Notes: generated by a model from the letters alone, not told the origin. DNA of 64,000 nt from Chloroherpeton thalassium ATCC 35110 (GCF_000020525.1 NC_011026.1:1656001-1720000), one strand, 5' to 3'; shown: positions 36,517 to 45,793, counted from the first letter of the stretch. Numbers and translations: made by a program.

Positions 36517-36541
36517 AAAAAGGGGCGCAAAGCCCCTTTTT
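36517..36541 (-). terminator. Intrinsic terminator after the DegT aminotransferase gene
   Basis: AAAAAGGGGC pairs with GCCCCTTTTT around a GCAAA loop. It is nearly the same as the terminator at 16333-16358 and lies 20 bases after the stop on the minus strand. Confidence 0.88.
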
Positions 36542-36560
36542 CATTGTTACCAAAAGTTTC

Positions 36561-37664
36561 TTAAACGCACTTTTTCAAGCAATCCGTCACATAGCGAATT
36601 TCTTCTTCGGTAAGTTCAGCGTACATCGGCAGGCTTAAAATTTGCGGAGCGTATTCCGACGCGACGGGAAAATCGCTCGGCTTATGGCCTAAGCATTCAT
36701 ACGCTTTCATCTCGTGAATCGGCGTCGGATAATGGATGCCCGAGGCGACGCCCATTTCCGCGAGCTTGGCTTGTACGGCCTCACGATTTGGCACACGCAC
36801 GACATACAAATGATAGACCGGCAGCGTCTCCGGCAGTTCAACCGGCACGGCCACGCCTTCAATATCCTTCAAAAGTTCGCCGTAAAGCTTCGCGTTGTTC
36901 CGGCGCTTTTCATTCCATGCGTCCAAATGCTTGAGCTTCAGGGTCAAAACGGCGGCCTGAAGCGCATCCAAGCGCGAATTGCGCCCGATGACATCGTGCT
37001 GATATTTTTTGATGCCGCCGTGATTGGAAATCATTCGCGCCATTGTTGCAATTTTCTCGTCGTCGGTGACAATCGCGCCGCCGTCGCCGAACGCGCCGAG
37101 ATTTTTGCCCGGATAAAAACTAAACGCCGTCGCACGGCTTTTGCCAGAACCGATTCGCTTGCCTTTATAAAATGCGCCGTGTGCCTGAGCCGCATCTTCA
37201 ATCACTTCCAAGCCGTGCTTTTCGGCGATTTGGTGAATCTCGTCCAGCGCGGCGGGCTGGCCGTAAAGATGCACCGGCACGATCACTTTCGTTTTCGGCG
37301 TAATTGCCGCTTCAATTTTGCTAACATCTATGGAATAAGTATCGCGGGCGTTGTCGACCAAAACCGGCGTTGCGCCCGTTGCCGAAACCGCTTCCGCCGT
37401 TGCGATGAAAGTATTGGCTGGAACAATGACCTCGTCGCCTGGCCCTACACCAGCGGCTCGCAGCGCAAGTTCAATGGCTTCCGTGCCGTTTGCCACGCCG
37501 ACGGCGAACTTCGCGCCGCAATACGCCGCAAAATTTTCCTCAAATGTGTTGACCGCCGCGCCGCCGATGAACGCGGTGTTTTCAAGCATCGGTTGCCACG
37601 CTTTTTCAAGCTCATCTTTGATTTGATGATATTGAACTTGTAAATCCAAAAACTTGACTTTCAT
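36561..37664 (-). CDS. DegT/DnrJ/EryC1/StrS aminotransferase
   Basis: A 367-residue PLP enzyme of the sugar aminotransferase family. It opens with VKFLDLQVQYHQIKDEL; GTEAIELALRAAGVGPGDEV is the cofactor-binding turn, EDAAQAHGA carries the Asp that contacts the PLP ring, and SFYPGKNLGAFGDGG holds the Schiff-base lysine near residue 188. It transfers an amino group from glutamate to a keto-sugar nucleotide for surface polysaccharide. No sugar-biosynthesis genes are adjacent, so the exact sugar is unknown. GC content is raised, as in the gene to its right. Confidence 0.93.
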   Translation of the reverse strand: MKVKFLDLQVQYHQIKDELEKAWQPMLENTAFIGGAAVNTFEENFAAYCGAKFAVGVANGTEAIELALRAAGVGPGDEVIVPANTFIATAEAVSATGATPVLVDNARDTYSIDVSKIEAAITPKTKVIVPVHLYGQPAALDEIHQIAEKHGLEVIEDAAQAHGAFYKGKRIGSGKSRATAFSFYPGKNLGAFGDGGAIVTDDEKIATMARMISNHGGIKKYQHDVIGRNSRLDALQAAVLTLKLKHLDAWNEKRRNNAKLYGELLKDIEGVAVPVELPETLPVYHLYVVRVPNREAVQAKLAEMGVASGIHYPTPIHEMKAYECLGHKPSDFPVASEYAPQILSLPMYAELTEEEIRYVTDCLKKCV

Positions 37665-37714
37665 GTAAATGAGATTTCGGTTAAGTGATTTTTCCGGTGT
37701 TTAGCCGAGATTTC

Positions 37715-39346
37715 CTACGCCGGATTTTCAAGATAATTGAAGACCGGAACAAGTGAATTTATAACATCCGTTGCAGAAATCCGATTGACCGATTTGCCCG
37801 CAAACGAGCCAGCAAGGCCGTGAATGTAGGCCGCCGCCGCCGCCGCGTCTGCCGTCGAAAGTCCTTGCGCGGCAAACGAGACAATGAGGCCGGAAAGCAC
37901 ATCGCCCGTTCCGGCGGTTGCAAGCGCCGCTGTGCCGCTGTTGCAGAGAAAAAGCTTTTCATTTGCGGCAATCAAGGTCGGCGAGCCTTTGAGCAGCAGG
38001 CCGAAGGCATAACGCTTCGCAAATTCTTTCACGTAAAAAAGCCGCTCGGATTCGATTTCTTGCGCCGAAATACGAATCAAGCGCTCGAGCTCTTTGACAT
38101 GCGGCGTTAAAATCGCGTCCGAAAGTTGCAAGGAGTCGAGCAAACTCAGTTCGGCAATTGCAAAAAGCGCATCGGCGTCGATAATTGTTTTTTTCTTTTG
38201 AAGCGCGGGCAAAGAAAGTAGTTTTGCCGCAAAATTCATTTGCTCGGGCGACCGACCGAGTCCGCAACCGACGGCGACGGCGTCCGCCCATTCGATTTTT
38301 TCGGCAATTTGCGTCATGTCTTGCGAAATCAAAATCGCTTCCGGCGCCGCTTGGTGCATCAAGTTAAACGCCGATTCCGGCACCGCCGCGCAAACATAGC
38401 CCGCACCGGACGCGAGCGCCGCACGCACCGACATGATCGCCGCGCCCATCATGGACTGCGCCGCACCTTGCGAACCGGCCACAATCAGCACCTTCCCGTT
38501 TTGATGTTTCGCGCTTCCGGCGGCACGCTCGGGCAATATGCGGCGAACGAAATTTTCGTCCGTTAATTTGCAGGCGCTTGGCTTGGCGAGAAAATCGGGG
38601 ATGGAAATATCGGCAAGGGCAATTTCTCCGGCATGGCGTCGCCCTTCGCCGAGGAAAAGTCCGGTCTTCAAAAACGCAAGCGTAATCGTCAAATCGGCCT
38701 CAACCGCGACGTCGGGGACGGCGCCGGAAGTGCCGTCCGTGCCGGTCGGCATATCCAGCGCGACCACGTATGCGCCCTCTTTTTTCTTCGCATTGATAAA
38801 TAGCACGGCATTTTTTATCACCTCGGAAAGCGCCGGGCGCGGCTCGGCTTCAAATTTTTGAGGCGGCTCGACGCCCGTTTGCGTAAGGCTTTTCGGCTGC
38901 TTGGCGCTGCGATAGCCCGTTCCCAAAACGGCATCGACGGCAAAATCGTATCGCGTTTTTAAAACGACTTCGGGGAAAAATTCATCGGCTTCGAAAACCC
39001 GAATTTTATCGGTGTGAATCAAATATTGCTTGAGCGTTTTGAGCGTGGCCGCGCCGTCGGGCTTGAGCTGCGATTCCTCGCAAAGGTGAATCAAATCCAC
39101 CGTCGCGCCCGCGTTAATCAAATGCCGCGCCAGCACAATGCCGTCGCCGCCGTTATTTCCTTTTCCCGAAACGATTAAAAACCGCTTTCCGGCAAGTTTG
39201 CCGTCGGCGTCCGCGAATTTTTCCAGCAGGATATTGCAAGCCTCTTTTCCGGCAAGTTCCATCAATTGACGCTCGGTGACGCGCAACTTGATGACGCTTT
39301 CGTAATCGGCCTCGCGCATTTCTTCGGCAGTCAGAACACTTTGCAT
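37715..39346 (-). CDS. nnr: Bifunctional NAD(P)HX epimerase/dehydratase
   Basis: A 543-residue two-domain repair enzyme. Residues 1-240 are the epimerase (YjeF N-terminal) domain with GKGNNGGDGIVLARHL and the later DMPTGTDG. Residues 265-540 are the ADP/ATP-dependent dehydratase with a ribokinase-like fold; AGSQGAAQSMMGA, LTPHVKELERL and GTGDVLSGLIVS (catalytic Asp) are present. It restores NAD(P)H from hydrated forms. Length matches the fused bacterial version. An insert of about 20 residues (RSAKQPKSLTQTGVEPPQ) lies in the epimerase domain. GC is higher than average. Confidence 0.95.
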   Translation of the reverse strand: MQSVLTAEEMREADYESVIKLRVTERQLMELAGKEACNILLEKFADADGKLAGKRFLIVSGKGNNGGDGIVLARHLINAGATVDLIHLCEESQLKPDGAATLKTLKQYLIHTDKIRVFEADEFFPEVVLKTRYDFAVDAVLGTGYRSAKQPKSLTQTGVEPPQKFEAEPRPALSEVIKNAVLFINAKKKEGAYVVALDMPTGTDGTSGAVPDVAVEADLTITLAFLKTGLFLGEGRRHAGEIALADISIPDFLAKPSACKLTDENFVRRILPERAAGSAKHQNGKVLIVAGSQGAAQSMMGAAIMSVRAALASGAGYVCAAVPESAFNLMHQAAPEAILISQDMTQIAEKIEWADAVAVGCGLGRSPEQMNFAAKLLSLPALQKKKTIIDADALFAIAELSLLDSLQLSDAILTPHVKELERLIRISAQEIESERLFYVKEFAKRYAFGLLLKGSPTLIAANEKLFLCNSGTAALATAGTGDVLSGLIVSFAAQGLSTADAAAAAAYIHGLAGSFAGKSVNRISATDVINSLVPVFNYLENPA

Positions 39347-39591
39347 AAAAAATCAAATTTGAACATTGGCAAAACAAAGCCACTTCGGATTTGCAAACCC
39401 AAAACGGCCCGCTAATTTTTTAACCGAAGTTAACTTTTGATGGCGGCTTTGGAAAAATGTTTTGTAAGCGGGAAAAACCGAATGGCGATATGTTTTTAGA
39501 TAAAAATCCACCGCGCGAGAAAAATATGTTTAAGCGGAAATGGCATTTATTTGGATGAACTTTACAACCGCGCTTATAATCTCAACAGGTC

Positions 39592-40215
39592 TCACTGTGG
39601 CACGTCCTGAAAATTCAAATCCAATAAAGGATAGCAGCGCCATTCTGCGTCGTGAAAATGCCACCACTCGCCGCTAACGGAAAGGAAGCCTTCCGCTTTC
39701 ATGGCGTCGTGCAAAATCGTGCGGTTGCGAATCGCTTTTTTAGGCAAATTCTCATAATTCGAACGCGCGCGAATGTTGAATGTATCAAACGGCGTGGGCA
39801 TTTGCAGCTCGCGCCCAAGCGTGTCGGTGAGGGTAACATCCACAGCCACGCCGCGCGTATGCTTTGAGCCTTTTTTCGGATTTGCAACATAGCGCCGTAG
39901 TTTCGGCGGCGTTGCGTTCCAAAGTTTTTCTTGAGCCGATTTTGGGCGGAACGCGTCCCAAACCTTCACGCCGTAGCCTTTGTGCCGCAAGCGCTTGGCC
40001 ACGCGCGAAAGCCGCTTGGCCACCTTTGGACGCAAAAGGCAGCGCGCTGCCGAATAAATTTTTTCTCCGGTAAAATTATTTTTGGTGGCGTAGCGCATGT
40101 CCACAAAAATGTAGGGATTGATTTTTTGCACATCAACCAGCACGGCTTCGGGCGGCAATGGCGCTGAATGTGGATGAAAAAAGAGGAAAAATGACAGAAT
40201 TGCAGGTAATTGCAT
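39592..40215 (-). CDS. D-alanyl-D-alanine dipeptidase (VanX/DdpX-like)
   Basis: A 207-residue zinc peptidase. The zinc site is complete: SKHTRGVAVDV (His and Asp near residue 118-125) and GEWWHF (catalytic Glu and His near residue 185). DAFRPKSAQEKLW contains the substrate Arg. The N-terminus (LPAILSFFLFFHPHSAP) looks like a signal peptide, so it should act in the periplasm, as DdpX does in turning D-Ala-D-Ala from the wall into alanine for reuse. No vanA or vanH lies nearby, so vancomycin resistance is not implied. Confidence 0.9.
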   Translation of the reverse strand: MQLPAILSFFLFFHPHSAPLPPEAVLVDVQKINPYIFVDMRYATKNNFTGEKIYSAARCLLRPKVAKRLSRVAKRLRHKGYGVKVWDAFRPKSAQEKLWNATPPKLRRYVANPKKGSKHTRGVAVDVTLTDTLGRELQMPTPFDTFNIRARSNYENLPKKAIRNRTILHDAMKAEGFLSVSGEWWHFHDAEWRCYPLLDLNFQDVPQ

Positions 40216-40308
40216 AAGCGGGATTTTCAGATTTCGCTAAGATTTGGGTAAATTCCGGCACTTTTTAAAGTCATTTTGTCAATTTTGCAAATAAAAAATC
40301 ATAGAATC

Positions 40309-40734
40309 GTGGAAAGAACACTTGCCATTTTAAAGCCAGATTGCGTTCGCAAAAATCTCATTGGTGCAGCTATTGAAAAAATTCAAAGCGCAGGTTTCAA
40401 AGTCGTTGCCATGAAAATGACTCGCCTCACCAAAGAAACCGCCGGCGAATTTTATGCCGTCCATAAAGCGCGTCCGTTTTATGGTGAATTGGTTGAATTC
40501 ATGTCGTCGGGTGCTTGCGTTCCGTTGATGCTTGAAAAAGAAAATGCGGTTGCTGATTTTCGCACGCTGATCGGCGCAACCGACCCAGCCGAAGCAGCTG
40601 AAGGCACGATTCGCAAACTTTATGCAGACAGCAAAGGCGAAAACATTGTGCACGGTTCTGACTCGGTTGAAAACGCAAAAATCGAATGCGGTTTCTTCTT
40701 CTCAACTCAGGAAGCCGTTGCAAACATGGCTTAA
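40309..40734 (+). CDS. ndk: Nucleoside diphosphate kinase
   Basis: A 141-residue enzyme exchanging phosphate among nucleotides through a phospho-histidine. The active His lies in [12 protein letters not shown] near residue 116, and [18 protein letters not shown] is the usual opening. The start is taken as GTG at 40309, since the family begins MERTL...; a TTG at 40276 would add 11 residues not seen in relatives. It is followed by a strong terminator. Confidence 0.96.
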   Translation: MERTLAILKPDCVRKNLIGAAIEKIQSAGFKVVAMKMTRLTKETAGEFYAVHKARPFYGELVEFMSSGACVPLMLEKENAVADFRTLIGATDPAEAAEGTIRKLYADSKGENIVHGSDSVENAKIECGFFFSTQEAVANMA

Positions 40735-40758
40735 GCCAAAAAGAAATTGGATTTTTTC

Positions 40759-40802
40759 AAAGCAATTCGCTGCGCTAACAACCGGCGAATTGCTTTTTTT
40801 TA
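40759..40802 (+). terminator. Intrinsic terminator after ndk
   Basis: AAAGCAATTCGC pairs with GCGAATTGCTTT across 14 bases, followed by a run of eight or more T. Confidence 0.9.
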
Positions 40803-40963
40803 TGCAAATCCAGAATGAACTGAATTCAAAATCCAATGTTGTTCTGAGCACAGATGAAGAGCGCGCGATGTCTGTTTGCATCTCCGCTACCGGTGATAAA
40901 AAAAGAACCGGGTCATTCTGAAGCTGCTTAGTCAAAGCATCCAACTTTACCGGAGACGCATAG

Positions 40964-41125
40964 ATGTTTCGCCGAAGTCGGCTCAGATTGGCACGAACTC
41001 CGTTTAAGCCGGAAATTCTATATGTTCGATACAAAAAGGCAATCCACGCTTTTGCGTTTGCCATTCCCCTTCGTGGATATTACTTTCGTCAATGGGGAAA
41101 CCTTGACGCCTCACGAATCCGTTAA
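40964..41125 (+). CDS. Small basic hypothetical protein
   Basis: A 53-residue frame beginning MFRRSRLRLARTPFKPEILY, with GGAGA at 10 bases upstream. It is Arg-rich and aromatic, with no recognised family. It sits 37 bases before the adenylate-kinase-like gene on the same strand and might be co-transcribed. A longer frame exists on the opposite strand, so the call is weak. Confidence 0.3.
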   Translation: MFRRSRLRLARTPFKPEILYVRYKKAIHAFAFAIPLRGYYFRQWGNLDASRIR

Positions 41126-41161
41126 CGAACCACATAAACCAAACCTGTGGAGACCTTTCTT

Positions 41162-41959
41162 ATGCAGTTCAGCGAAGAAACCCTTAGACAATACGCCACC
41201 CAGTGGCCTGCACTTCCTAATATTTTAACGGCAAATGCGTTTCAGAATTTAGCGCCAGGCGCCAAAACCTGTATCGTGATTGAAGGCATGACCCGCGCCG
41301 GTCGCTATGCGCTGGCTTCGTCGATGAGCGAAGAACTAAATTTGAAAAAATTTGCCTTCGCCGAATGGCTTGCCAAATATCAGCCGGCAGACGAGCCGGA
41401 AAAAGCTGCCATTGAAACCAGTTTGAAAAACGGGACTTATCTGCCGGATTCGCTTTCAGTGAAAATCGCTGATTGGGCGTTAGAGGAATTTTTCCGTACC
41501 GAATATTCCGCCGATGATTTCTATACGCGTCCGTTCATCATGGTGGGTTATCCGAGAACGGAAGCGCAGATTTTGCATTTTCAAAGTGTACTTGCCAAGC
41601 ACAGCATCTACGCGCTGCTGGCCATTATCGAAGTCAATCAAAAGGAATCGCAGCGCCGCATGGTCGAAAAGCCGATTGCTCGCATTGGCCACGAAACCGA
41701 TCATGTGCCGGAAATTCAAACGGTGAAAATCGGGGAATATTACCTGAAAACGCATGGCCTTTTGAAATGGCTGGAGCTTTTGGGCAAAGCGACGGTGTTT
41801 CGTGTGTGCATCGATAAAAAGGATTATGAAAATCGTCCGGGCGGCGAACTGTCTGTTACCGATCGCGGCGACTATGTGGTGGTTTCGTCATCCGATTTGT
41901 CCAAAATGATTATGATGTTTCTCAAAATGGTGCATTTCGTGCATTATAGCGGCGCGTAA
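41162..41959 (+). CDS. Adenylate-kinase-like protein with degenerate P loop
   Basis: About 265 residues. MVGYPRTEAQILHFQSVL near residue 120-140 copies the adenylate kinase GFPRT signature, and the helical order fits that fold. The P loop, however, reads IEGMTRAGRYALASS and lacks the GxxxxGK[ST] lysine, so normal nucleotide kinase activity is unlikely. It may bind nucleotides as a regulator or be specific to Chlorobi; I do not recognise a named family. The ATG at 41162 is preferred because GGAG lies nine bases upstream; a GTG five codons earlier is in frame. Confidence 0.6.
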   Translation: MQFSEETLRQYATQWPALPNILTANAFQNLAPGAKTCIVIEGMTRAGRYALASSMSEELNLKKFAFAEWLAKYQPADEPEKAAIETSLKNGTYLPDSLSVKIADWALEEFFRTEYSADDFYTRPFIMVGYPRTEAQILHFQSVLAKHSIYALLAIIEVNQKESQRRMVEKPIARIGHETDHVPEIQTVKIGEYYLKTHGLLKWLELLGKATVFRVCIDKKDYENRPGGELSVTDRGDYVVVSSSDLSKMIMMFLKMVHFVHYSGA

Positions 41960-41967
41960 AAATTTAG

Positions 41968-42023
41968 AGCCGCTCTTCAGCAAATTCGCAGTTGCATTTG
42001 GCAAAAGAGCGGCTTTCTTTTTT
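41968..42023 (+). terminator. Probable terminator after the adenylate-kinase-like gene
   Basis: AGCCGCTCTT pairs with AAGAGCGGCT; the 27-base loop is long, but a T-rich tract follows (ttctttttt). Confidence 0.6.
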
Positions 42024-42219
42024 CTCTTAGCGCGCCCATTCAATTTCGCTGCTTTTTTCTTCCTCGTTTCGCCAAAGCCTTTCGCAAGTCTTGCCTTTCG
42101 TATCATAAGCACGCAAAATCCGCTCCTTCTGAAGGCTGAAGCTGATAAAATCCCTTTATCAGATGGCGCAGATTTGATAAATTTCAAGCGATACTTTTTT
42201 AGAATTTTTTGCTTCAAGC

Positions 42220-43314
42220 ATGTCTGAATTGATTTATAAAACGATTGTCGTTAAAGTCGGCACAAATGTTCTTAGCAAACCTGATGGGCTTTTAGACGAG
42301 CAAGTCATGTCGGACTTGGTTTCGCAAATAGCACGGATGCGGCAAAGCGGGGTAAATGTGATTTTGGTTTCGTCGGGTGCGGTTGGTGCTGGGCGCTCGC
42401 TCGTTCATCTTTCCGAGAAAACGCATCCGGTTGAAACGCGTCAGGTGCTTTCATCCATTGGGCAGATTCGATTGATTAACACCTACGCCAAGCTATTCAA
42501 CGCACAAAATTTACTTTGTGCCCAAATTTTGGTGACGAAAAGTGATTTTCGCGATCGCCGTCACTATCTGAATATGCAAACCTGTTTGAACGCGCTCCTG
42601 AAGCAAGGTGTCATTCCGATTGTCAATGAAAACGATGCGATCTCCGTCACGGAGCTGATGTTTACCGACAACGATGAACTTTCCGGCCTGATTGCATCGA
42701 TGATGCAAGCCGAAGCTCTTCTCATTTTAACCAATGTGGATGGCGTTTTTGACGGCAATTTTCACGAGGGAAACGCACAAGTGATTTCGGAAATCAATTC
42801 CAAAAAGCTGGATTATAGCAAATATATTAAGCCGGTAAAGTCCTCATTTGGACGCGGCGGCATGTTGACCAAGTGCAGCATTGCGCATAAGCTCTCGCTG
42901 ATGGGCATTACGGTGCACATCGCTAACGGCAAGAAATCGGGCATTTTAGAAGAAATTTTGTCTGGCGTAAGTGTGGGCACAAAGTTTATTTCGCAAAAGC
43001 GCACATCCAGCGTAAAGCGTTGGATGGCGCACGCAGAAGGCTATGAAAAAGGAACGGTTTTTATCAATCGTGGCGCTGAAGCGGCGTTGCTTTCGCATGA
43101 GACGGCGACAAGCCTTTTGCCCGTGGGCGTTTTGCGCATAGAAGGCGGATTTAAAAAAGGCGATATTATTAAAATTTGCAATGAACAGAATGCCACGCTC
43201 GGCTACGGCATGGCGCAATACGACTCGCAAAAAGCGGCTTCTTTGATTGGTCAAAAAGGTCAAAAGCCGCTTGTGCATTACGATTATTTATTTTTAAAGC
43301 AACCTGAGGCGTAG
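42220..43314 (+). CDS. proB: Glutamate 5-kinase
   Basis: A 364-residue enzyme catalysing the first step of proline synthesis, phosphorylation of glutamate. The amino-acid kinase domain has VKVGTNVLS, VSSGAVGAGR and IVNENDAIS; residues 280-360 form the PUA domain (MAHAEGYEKGTVFINRGAEAAL cut at its end). Proline feedback usually acts on the kinase domain. Its partner proA lies about 6 kb to the right on the same strand, separated by an insertion element and the broken RND genes. Confidence 0.96.
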   Translation: MSELIYKTIVVKVGTNVLSKPDGLLDEQVMSDLVSQIARMRQSGVNVILVSSGAVGAGRSLVHLSEKTHPVETRQVLSSIGQIRLINTYAKLFNAQNLLCAQILVTKSDFRDRRHYLNMQTCLNALLKQGVIPIVNENDAISVTELMFTDNDELSGLIASMMQAEALLILTNVDGVFDGNFHEGNAQVISEINSKKLDYSKYIKPVKSSFGRGGMLTKCSIAHKLSLMGITVHIANGKKSGILEEILSGVSVGTKFISQKRTSSVKRWMAHAEGYEKGTVFINRGAEAALLSHETATSLLPVGVLRIEGGFKKGDIIKICNEQNATLGYGMAQYDSQKAASLIGQKGQKPLVHYDYLFLKQPEA

Positions 43315-43472
43315 TTTAAAACTTGTTAGGAATGGCTTTTCTGCAAGTGGAAATCATGCAGGAACGCGCATGTTAGAGCTGTTTTTCTGATCGACTAATT
43401 TCTCGCTCATGTGCGCAGAAATGCCGATGGTTGCGCTTCGGCGGAGCAATGAATCACATAAATAATGAGCAA

Positions 43473-44183
43473 ATGAAAACCATTGGTTTGTTAGGGGGCA
43501 TGAGCTGGGAAAGTACGCTCAATTACTATCGGAAAATTAACGAGGGCATCAAAAATGCGCTTGGGGGTTTGCATTCAGCAAAAATTGTTATGTACAGTGT
43601 TGATTTCGAACCGATCGAAAAGTTGCAGCATGCAGGTGATTGGGATGGCACTGCCAAAATTTTATCTGAAGCCGCCATACGGATTCAGGCGGCAGGTGCG
43701 GATTTTCTGCTCATATGCACAAATACCATGCACAAAGTCGCTCCAGAAATTGACGCCGCCATTCAAATTCCTTTGCTGCATATTGCGGATGCCACAGCGG
43801 AAGTTCTTATAAGTAGCGGCATAAAGTCAGTCGGCTTGCTGGGCACGGCATTTACAATGGAGCAAGAATTCTACAAAGGGCGGCTTGCTGATAAATACGG
43901 TCTTCATGTATTGGTGCCAAATGAACATGATCGACATTTTATTCATAAGGTGATTTATGAAGAACTTTGCATAGGGAAAGCTGAAAGTCATTCAAAGGCT
44001 GAGTATTTGCGCATCATAGAGTCCTTAGCGAATCAAGGCGCTGAAGCTGCAATACTGGGTTGCACAGAAATTGGAATGCTGGTTCACCAAGCTGATACCA
44101 CGGTAAAATTGTTAGATACCACAGAAATCCATGCAGCATACGCCGTAATGGAATCTTTAAAGGATGCCGTATTTGATGCTTAA
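43473..44183 (+). CDS. Aspartate/glutamate racemase family protein
   Basis: About 236 residues, a cofactor-independent two-cysteine racemase. The opening MKTIGLLGGMSWESTLNYY is characteristic of the RacD/YgeA group, the first catalytic Cys is in LLICTNTMHK near residue 83, and the second in AILGCTEIGML near residue 195. It interconverts L- and D-amino acids; aspartate or glutamate is a guess, since YgeA-like enzymes are broad. The ATG at 43473 is the family start; an ATG at 43449 is in frame. A short terminator hairpin follows. Confidence 0.92.
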   Translation: MKTIGLLGGMSWESTLNYYRKINEGIKNALGGLHSAKIVMYSVDFEPIEKLQHAGDWDGTAKILSEAAIRIQAAGADFLLICTNTMHKVAPEIDAAIQIPLLHIADATAEVLISSGIKSVGLLGTAFTMEQEFYKGRLADKYGLHVLVPNEHDRHFIHKVIYEELCIGKAESHSKAEYLRIIESLANQGAEAAILGCTEIGMLVHQADTTVKLLDTTEIHAAYAVMESLKDAVFDA

Positions 44184-44232
44184 AAAAAGTCAGTTCTAAA
44201 AAGTGCCTAAAATTTTCCCGCATATTATTTTT

Positions 44233-44254
44233 CTATCAGTGCTGATAGTTTTTG
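44233..44254 (+). terminator. Short terminator hairpin after the racemase
   Basis: CTATCA and TGATAG flank a GTGC loop, followed by five T residues. Confidence 0.6.
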
Positions 44255-44262
44255 GAATATTA

Positions 44263-44276
44263 GATGTAATTACATC
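44263..44276. promoter_or_regulatory. Perfect 14-bp palindrome before a regulator fragment
   Basis: GATGTAATTACATC reads the same on both strands and lies six bases before the truncated AraC-like frame. It could be an autoregulatory operator. Confidence 0.4.
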
Positions 44277-44281
44277 ATGAA

Positions 44282-44441
44282 ATGAAGATAGAATTTTCAG
44301 CAAAAGATGACGCGCAAGAGTGGTTAGAATCATTAGCGCATCAATTTGAAACAACGGTTACAAATGATGCAATCATGTTTTCTGATAAAATTGGAACCGG
44401 ATTTTTCAAACAGTTTTATTTTTTCGAAGGACTTACGCTGG
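44282..44441 (+). pseudogene. N-terminal fragment, AraC-type regulator-like, cut by an insertion element
   Basis: The first 53 residues (MKIEFSAKDDAQEWLESLAH...FFEGLTLAG) resemble the sensory domain opening of AraC-family regulators found in Bacteroidetes-group genomes, such as GTGFFKQFYFFEGLTL. The frame then enters the insertion element and stops at 44476. No helix-turn-helix part remains on the other side of the element. The family call is tentative because the fragment is short. Confidence 0.5.
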
Positions 44442-45649
44442 CAGGCGAAACGCGCTATGTGAAAGGGATAAAATAATAAAACAAATAACGGATAATAATA
44501 TGAATTATGAGGCTGTAAAAAGCTTTTCAGAATATTTCAAGAGCTTAAAAGACCCAAGACGTGAGACCTTAAACAAACGACATAACTTCCTTGATATTCT
44601 TATTATTGCTGTTTGTGCGATGATTTCCGGGGCAAATAATTTCGTTGAAATAGAACAATTTGGACATTCTAAAAAAGAATGGTTTCAAACTTTTTTAGCA
44701 CTTCCAAACGGGATTCCTTCTCACGATACGTTTAATAATGTGCTTGCTAAACTTTCACCTGACGAGTTTGAAGCCTGTTTTATGACTTGGGCAAACAGTT
44801 TTCGCCTGTTTTTTAGCGGCGAACACATCGCCATAGATTGCAAAACTTTGCGCGGTTCTGCCGACAAAAAAAATGGCAAATCTCCGCTTCATTTGGTCAG
44901 CGCATGGGCGACTGAAACCGCGCTCGTTATCGGACAAATCAAGACTGAAGAGAACTCTAACGAAATCACAGCCATTCCAGAATTGTTGAATTTTTTGGAT
45001 TTGAAGGGATGTTTGGTAAGCATTGACGCAATGGGCTGCCAAACTGAAATTGCCGAAAAAATCGTAGAAAAAGATGCTGATTATGTGCTTGCGCTCAAAG
45101 GAAATCAACCGAAATTACATCAATCCGTCATTGAATATTTTAAATTAGCAGCCGATAATGAAGGAGAAGGGTATGAAATAGATTTCGCAAAAACAGACGA
45201 AACATCATACGGAAGAGAAGAGATTCGTTGTGCTTATGCAACGAATGAAATAGAAAAAATAATAGCAAATGATGAATGGAAAAATATAAAAACAGTCGCG
45301 ATGATAGAATCGCAAAGAATAAAGAAAGAAAAAGAGTTTGATATAAGATATTATATTAGCAGCGCAAAATTATCGGCGGAAGATTGTTTAAAAGTTGTGA
45401 GAAAACATTGGGAAATAGAAAATAAATTACATTGGACTTTAGATGTGGCATTTCGCGAGGACGAATCGCGGATTCGGCAGAGAAACACAGCGGAAAATAT
45501 GGCGATATTGAGGCGAATCGCATTGAATTTAGTGAAGCAGGAAAAGACCGCAAAGGTAGGCCAGGCAACGAAAAGACTCATGGCTGGCTGGGATGAAAAA
45601 TATTTGCTCAAACTTCTAAATGGACTGGCTACATAGCGCGTTTCGCCTG
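44442..45649 (+). mobile_element. Complete ISAs1-family insertion sequence (1208 bp)
   Basis: Terminal inverted repeats are perfect over 19 bp: CAGGCGAAACGCGCTATGT at 44442-44460 and its reverse complement at 45631-45649. One transposase gene fills the element, and its stop codon lies inside the right repeat. The flanks (acttacgctgg / atatgaacagc) show no target duplication, so the insertion was followed by a rearrangement or deletion. Confidence 0.93.
44500..45636 (+). CDS. ISAs1-family transposase
   Basis: A 378-residue DDE transposase, intact. The N-terminal associated domain has YFKSLKDPRRETLNKRH and GIPSHDTFNNVLAKL. The catalytic acids lie in IAIDCKTLRGS, SIDAMGCQ and HWEIENKLHWTLDVAFREDE (Asp, Asp and Glu). 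This is the same family as the H-repeat proteins of Rhs elements. Being intact with perfect ends, the element may still be mobile. Confidence 0.96.
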   Translation: MNYEAVKSFSEYFKSLKDPRRETLNKRHNFLDILIIAVCAMISGANNFVEIEQFGHSKKEWFQTFLALPNGIPSHDTFNNVLAKLSPDEFEACFMTWANSFRLFFSGEHIAIDCKTLRGSADKKNGKSPLHLVSAWATETALVIGQIKTEENSNEITAIPELLNFLDLKGCLVSIDAMGCQTEIAEKIVEKDADYVLALKGNQPKLHQSVIEYFKLAADNEGEGYEIDFAKTDETSYGREEIRCAYATNEIEKIIANDEWKNIKTVAMIESQRIKKEKEFDIRYYISSAKLSAEDCLKVVRKHWEIENKLHWTLDVAFREDESRIRQRNTAENMAILRRIALNLVKQEKTAKVGQATKRLMAGWDEKYLLKLLNGLAT

Positions 45650-45793
45650 ATATGAACAGCGATGGACTTCTTAATTTAGGGGAATGTATAGATAATGCTG
45701 AAAAGATAGCCTATAACATCAAAAGCTTATAAATAGCCCGTCACATGAATCGCTGAGCGAGAATGTAGACGGGCACGATAAATTTTAGCTCAT

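Noticed and set aside
36714-37643. Long open frame opposite the DegT aminotransferase gene
   Set aside because: Arg/Phe/His-rich translation typical of antisense shadows; the aminotransferase on the other strand is certain.
39592-40215. VanX-like gene as vancomycin resistance
   Set aside because: No vanA/vanH/vanS/vanR genes; Gram-negative type dipeptidases of this family serve wall recycling.
40702-41064. 120-codon minus-strand frame between ndk and the adenylate-kinase-like gene
   Set aside because: It runs through the ndk terminator and shows no protein family.
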